NCBI GenBank assembly: GCA_002364975.1
Contig: DEYT01000085.1
Location: forward strand, 6,973-31,649
Source: Opitutia bacterium UBA3151
GTDB lineage: Bacteria; Verrucomicrobiota; Verrucomicrobiia; Opitutales; Seribacteraceae
Reading direction: 5' to 3'
Length of the DNA stretch: 24,677 nucleotides
In this document: positions 24,001 to 24,677 of the stretch, one piece after another
Numbering within the stretch: position 1 is the first letter of the stretch
Layout: each line of letters begins with the position of its first letter
Translations under genes and position numbers: made by a program
The notes under the pieces: model-generated
Databases searched by the model: none
Seen by the model: the letters and a program-made list of their open reading frames with translations, nothing else
Told to the model about the DNA's origin: nothing

Positions 24001-24677
24001 TAAAGTCGAATTTCATCCATCAGGCCGTTAAAGTGATTACCAAGGTTATTGGTCCCGATCAAAATATCTTTTTCATTTCCGGTATTTATGGGGTTGTTTG
24101 TTTGATTCGAGGATGAATTATCGATTTCTCCGTTTGCATAGAGTACACAATCTGACAATAAATTGCTTCCAGCAGGGAGAGAAACAGCAACATGGTTCCA
24201 CTGGTCGTCATTTAAAGAGCTGTCACCTAAAATCGAGGATCCACTTATATCCAATTTAAGCTTTCCATCTTCAAGAGAAAGCTCCCATTTCTCACCAACC
24301 GAATCAGTACCCCAAGATATTAAACTGGCATTTGAATCTGATGTTTTCAACCAAAGTGCCAAAGTCCTTGGGTTCGCTCCTGTTATTCCTTTATAGGATT
24401 TAAAAACTACATTACTGCCATCCCCTTGAAATCGAAGAGACTTGCCTTGATATCCAAAAACCCGATCTGCGTCATTTAGTCCGACCAAAGTACCAGTACG
24501 ATCGGAAACTTCATTTAAAGAAGAACGGCCATCATTTTCATCAAATTTCCACCATTGAACGAGCCCATCCATGGTTGGTGTACTCCAAACTTCGGAAGAT
24601 ACCGTATTTCCACCCAGCCATCGGTAATAGTAAGTGGAATTTTTATCTAATCCTTGTATGAAATAATTAAAACCTCC
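14724..24677 (-). CDS. Giant multi-domain secreted protein (LamG/ConA-like, PA14-like, Ig-like, MBG-like modules), 5' end outside window
   Basis: More than 3,300 codons are open. The frame continues past the ATG at 24572 to the window edge with no stop; the 35 codons before it encode the end of an FN3-like unit (KNSTYYYRWLGGN), so that Met is not the true start. Domains in order (nt, approximate): LamG 23960-24572; FN3-like; nested LamG/LamG/PA14-like block 21723-23609; type-2 LamG 20871-21553; FN3-like 20590-20815; type-2 LamG 20000-20545; LamG 19370-19990; LamG 18695-19305; He_PIG/cadherin-like 18465-18695; Ig-like 18220-18465; MBG-like 17960-18215; Ig-like split by a LamG 17020-17952; Ig-like 16790-17018; type-2 LamG 16097-16750; three Ig-like 15220-16060; C-terminal domain 14724-15074. 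LamG ends carry DDLRIY-type motifs. No catalytic domain was recognised. By analogy it is a surface or released adhesin/glycan-binding protein (inference). Confidence 0.9.
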   Translation of the reverse strand, partial: GGFNYFIQGLDKNSTYYYRWLGGNTVSSEVWSTPTMDGLVQWWKFDENDGRSSLNEVSDRTGTLVGLNDADRVFGYQGKSLRFQGDGSNVVFKSYKGITGANPRTLALWLKTSDSNASLISWGTDSVGEKWELSLEDGKLKLDISGSSILGDSSLNDDQWNHVAVSLPAGSNLLSDCVLYANGEIDNSSSNQTNNPINTGNEKDILIGTNNLGNHFNGLMDEIRLYDRGLSAIEVKSIALNGTVAFRTSSTPQPPTVEILEIQPDANATVQIKAELTGKDENFPSVSIYYGRTDGGFDQNAWEQNQTLFGGSTVVLGEFNGTITGLIPGEKYYFRVFAESEDGFDWSSGAPEVDQDLLAYWRMDESNGSLVYDSVYPLYTAELQGSNTEGNRTQSLQGNGIALDGWSESIDLDLANKGYLNSTFDGRTFSAWIKPTSEFYSGPAVVAHEHLVAYFPSDGSSGTTLVDISTNQLNSTLEEGANWITGQFGQAISLDGNNDYVNIKSEGPLNDLHRSSYSISLWINPSAASPGLYTQGQLRMHGYQVSMSDSYFTNLSSLYKLPFSGSSFLTDGPDSRGLDFENDGDFTAAGVGVGTNNYLVLFSGSFQAKVAGNYSWEVLGNDDRGTLWLDRDQNGVFELSGSQGQEKILDTTANFENTSVNLIPGYYKIALIHGEKTGGSTQELKFSTPSISAGPTILTTVKPNDAQQSDLFVTENFTSILKRDSIGLSLDGNYYPSFQHSNYSNTAEVVANQPINESVWTHVGIVVDYNSSRMKLYLDGVETGEETLPSGEAIHFLATDPWLLGGTNLVEDDYFNGRIDDLRFYNKALNAEEITNIANDDISSAVTAGYENQIIYDEGTMASGFSIGMEQGVIKARVSEGGEIAEVTSNYQITGEEWHHLAVSFGESPKSFNLYLDGVLEDGPILLKSSSSISGQSEKPRVGKMEGTSPFPNYYGFYKGEIDEVRIYDRGLGLGEVTEIYEGDFRNQGFLDFIAIEKPSIATLRPSSVLPDQAVMQMEVLSIGGDLLQSQETIDLTFKPDTFSGMQAWYSANDTGSNLSNGDTITNWMDLSGNGRDMGYTSGNPRYFDSALKGKPVISFDGDDLIWTTHDFVHLTDTGYTMVSIARYTGARNQRIISSRTRDFAFGFQGALTGRWYAQGWISTAGPLDSDWHIHLGVIDKKNNPQASFWRDGESLVSSSRGSGNNNFDPGQLQFGGYKTNEQMSSCEIAEVIIFDRILNQSEQVQLEGYLAHKWNLSDEILPDSHPHSEQSPFGGITTINQLKTIGGDPPIVKLFWGDEAIDENSTLVDPDNNSSWDYVAEVNSSGVVGLGIHQEIATGLTLNKTYFYRAYAQNLGGETWAPTIESFKAIDTRFTQDTMDGLVLWLDAMDVDGDNLPDQNSDGVSLPLWIDKSKENKNAIQTVALQTPSYATKVIGALPGVRFQSGQSYNVGSLNLTYGNVHVFMVAQGTGVAMGATDGLSGWTLDAKPGNRMGIYKSENNVLQRITLGLDPQTGFGQLIGEIAEIMVFDQNLRDSEKEKIEGYLAHKWGVVGDLAQTGYTIRDGLVLYYPFNESDGSTIQDYSSELRDAQAVDASLDTDGQFGSGIEFFPDLNNSRILLPEGNSFSVNSKIWTLSTWFYAPLPTTGADDFHALFNEYLEPYVAFNISPKSLMLYDGSSFSDTTYEFDDAPGWHHLVIRSSVSSMNFFVNGVLEDSFNKGILLNIESIGNLFGGYGTFAQKMDDFRIYSRGLTNSEIYQLYGNKEGDFGYHPYQDFPPEFDNIPEVLIPKNPVVYWTFNELNGSIIRDDSGVENHGYFYDESNQSIPDSFDHSEVAKNGTGIRFDGNQTIKLEQDEATFNIKGPFSVCLWLKSEDLNADILESGRFSIKLSDGFFWGQVQVGGVLKRTESIAMPSDEWFHIILSWDGKKLKLYKNNLEISTPTNTNGNLTGSASLYIGGRSGISESFEGLIDDLRIFDQALTAAQRQEVYNFADPPLIAYYGEEFSYAVESIKGPTEFNASGLPSGLEIDPLSGLIFGEANATPAVFPVTITASNFSGSDSKTLEFKLNKGRQSIIQNDEIISLTYGSTPVDINVTATSGLPVTLTILEGNESIDLNGSIVTVKQTGFSSILASQSGNENWLPAESLILRYQVMSKEVLVKVDDQFRKPIETNPLFTYTISGIAENDNAADFNISILPPVPDGNLSSPSPLGTYPIVASGGTSENYLFAYQPGSLIISEKSQQQIVFDQDLTLVSAITPFINLTGYSVGIDGNLTNLPLNYVVEDPAIAKILETQKHQLTSYWKFDETLYSGAKDEIDAYNGSLINLDSTGTNKVWVPGRFGNALQLGSPSSGKVDFGSVSFDSNFSISLWVKPNGTQGTSSTILAKNNVNSMKVFKWVKADTNGSLQFYYYPDGTTEELVITSTSEVLEDSNWSYLTVTYEDENGTFSLFKDAQLIEQSTGNYFTGSQTASRFSSMTLGDDSNSFLGTVDDLRIYGIALQMSDIEEIYGSGFGDFTRIEIMGAGQTKITASQIGNENFEASIEVDNYLSVYKVPQTITLDPIKDHSVGDFPFTLSASTSSDLPVYFLSSNPSVATISGNYVYVQGAGEVTIVAKQDGNEKFEAAPDQNQTFQVNFGNLFADSTPGLKLWFDATDINADSQPDQKNDFIGQNRISLWADKSGNNNNPIQGNILNMPKWTPAALNAKPTVIFDSNLSFLLQDPVAQPSFIFLVHKQNATGSSNILGGDLATTSQDGFVSLEHASGNVQILSESPSTEWSISTLRVLPNAQSLWVNGSIAGTDAFNQGAQDFNSVGNNFVGEIAEVLVFDKELNAVTREKVEGYLAHKWGLDEKLLPSHPYSVNPPSFGGDQEIIWGGLVTYQEMNQTKYKLPDKAFGDLAFELQAYSTSGLPVSFVSSNPSIAAVTGNMLSVVGVGTVTISAIQMGDTRYHPAAPKSHTLHIIPPVVKDDQTISFPPVSVKVRDDPPFYLSALATSTGINHPVFHLPVRYQVKSGHASVDSKGLVSLDGVAGTVVITAAQSGSAYVNPAPPVDIEFEVSSKQRPKIIFKNLEMDGNLTEIPVGHRPLVLQGVSTDNGKPFIITSSNSSIISIHDGNLIIPKSPGLVNLSFVIPESTYYLVSEIVTKSINIVAPTKAAWKEFRKSDVRYDGILERFTQRYKILNPSLSDFDATEKAKKVFNEDYSDSDGDGYSNLFERAIGTDSLGSDRRHHLPQQVVLPDNKQRITFVRYKTPLQSTGEAFEYHVESSTDLQTWNNSDLIEESIVELGENMERVTVVTTSPISSGERKFLRLRISIP
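15220..16060 (-). repeat. Three consecutive Ig-like beta-sandwich repeats near the C-terminus of the giant protein
   Basis: Successive units of about 85-95 residues share the order PF/AF-x-L-x-A...TSGLPV-x-F-x-SSNPSIAAVTGN...GVGTVTI-x-A-x-Q-x-G-x-x-x-Y-x-PA. The first copy (about 15805-16060) is the clearest, the second (about 15510-15780) contains a longer loop, and the third (about 15220-15495) is more divergent. They resemble the Ig-like spacers before the type-2 LamG module (16790-17018) and the split copy at 17020-17952. Confidence 0.6.
17020..17952 (-). other. Ig-like domain split by an inserted LamG domain
   Basis: The N-terminal half (about 17784-17952) begins QQQIVFDQDLTLVSAITPF and runs to DPAIAKILETQ. 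A complete LamG follows (17127-17780, from LTSYWKFDE to LRIYGIALQMSDIEEIYGSG). The Ig pattern then resumes (17020-17126) with IEIMGAGQTKITASQIGNEN. Aligned to the uninterrupted next repeat (SNPSVATISGN joined to YVYVQGAGEVTIVAKQDGNE), the insertion falls in the loop after the V/I-A-x-I strand. Confidence 0.65.
21723..23609 (-). other. Nested domain block: PA14-like domain inside a LamG that is inside another LamG
   Basis: The outer LamG N-half (about 23328-23609; LLAYWRMDES to FSAWIKPTSEFYSGP) stops after the first half of the jellyroll. A second LamG then starts (LVAYFPSDGSSG, 23327) and is itself interrupted after SISLWINPSAASPG by a PA14-like stretch (about 22530-23087; AGNYSWEVLGNDDRGTLWLD, then LIPGYYKIALIHGE). 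Its C-half resumes at SILKRDSIGLSLDGN (about 22523) and ends LRFYNKALNAEEI. The outer LamG then resumes at AVTAGYENQIIYDEG (about 22145) and ends EVRIYDRGLGLGEVTEIYEG. Confidence 0.65.

Noticed and set aside
14724..24677. Fragmented or frameshifted set of several LamG genes
   Set aside because: The frame is continuous with no stop across the whole stretch, and half-domains are explained by nesting better than by assembly errors.

Overview
The window looks like a chromosomal segment of a Verrucomicrobiota bacterium, probably marine and near the Opitutae. This rests on three features: a giant secreted protein built of LamG/ConA-like and Ig-like modules with the C-terminal domain common in that phylum; a secreted protein resembling a family I know mainly from Verrucomicrobia; and a planctomycete/verrucomicrobial-type PQQ-propeller protein. 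Composition is moderately AT-rich throughout, with no sign of a genomic island. No tRNA, rRNA, CRISPR, IS element or phage structural gene was seen.

Region 1 (1-8191, all minus strand). Read in transcription order this is a closely packed run: a 2TM/RCK potassium channel, an MFS transporter, a small outer-membrane beta-barrel, a PatB/MalY-type C-S lyase, NAD-dependent DNA ligase LigA, RibBA and the start of ribH. Gaps are short, and two junctions (patB/ligA and ribBA/ribH) are 4-base ATGA overlaps. The notable feature is RibBA: its N-terminal DHBP synthase half is intact, but its GTP-cyclohydrolase-II half has no cysteines and has lost the catalytic motif, so a separate GTP cyclohydrolase II should exist elsewhere.

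Region 2 (8192-11954, plus strand). A divergent promoter region precedes an exported PQQ-like beta-propeller protein. The replication-restart helicase gene priA follows only 6 bases after it. priA then meets the next gene tail to tail with 9 bases between them.

Region 3 (11964-24677, minus strand). Here lie a 646-residue secreted protein, a small exported rhodanese with a clear intrinsic terminator, and a giant ORF that runs off the right edge (more than 3,300 codons visible, no start in the window). The most interesting signal is architectural. In both large secreted proteins, whole domains appear inserted into loops of other domains. In the giant one, a PA14-like domain sits inside a LamG, which sits inside another LamG; elsewhere a LamG splits an Ig-like domain. 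In the 646-residue protein, GxGY repeats and an NHGL module interrupt a core domain twice. These are sequence-level domain readings and need structure prediction to confirm. A role in adhesion or glycan binding at the surface is inference.

Shine-Dalgarno sequences are weak or absent at most starts, and GTG/TTG starts are frequent. Several start choices therefore rest on signal peptides or family alignment.
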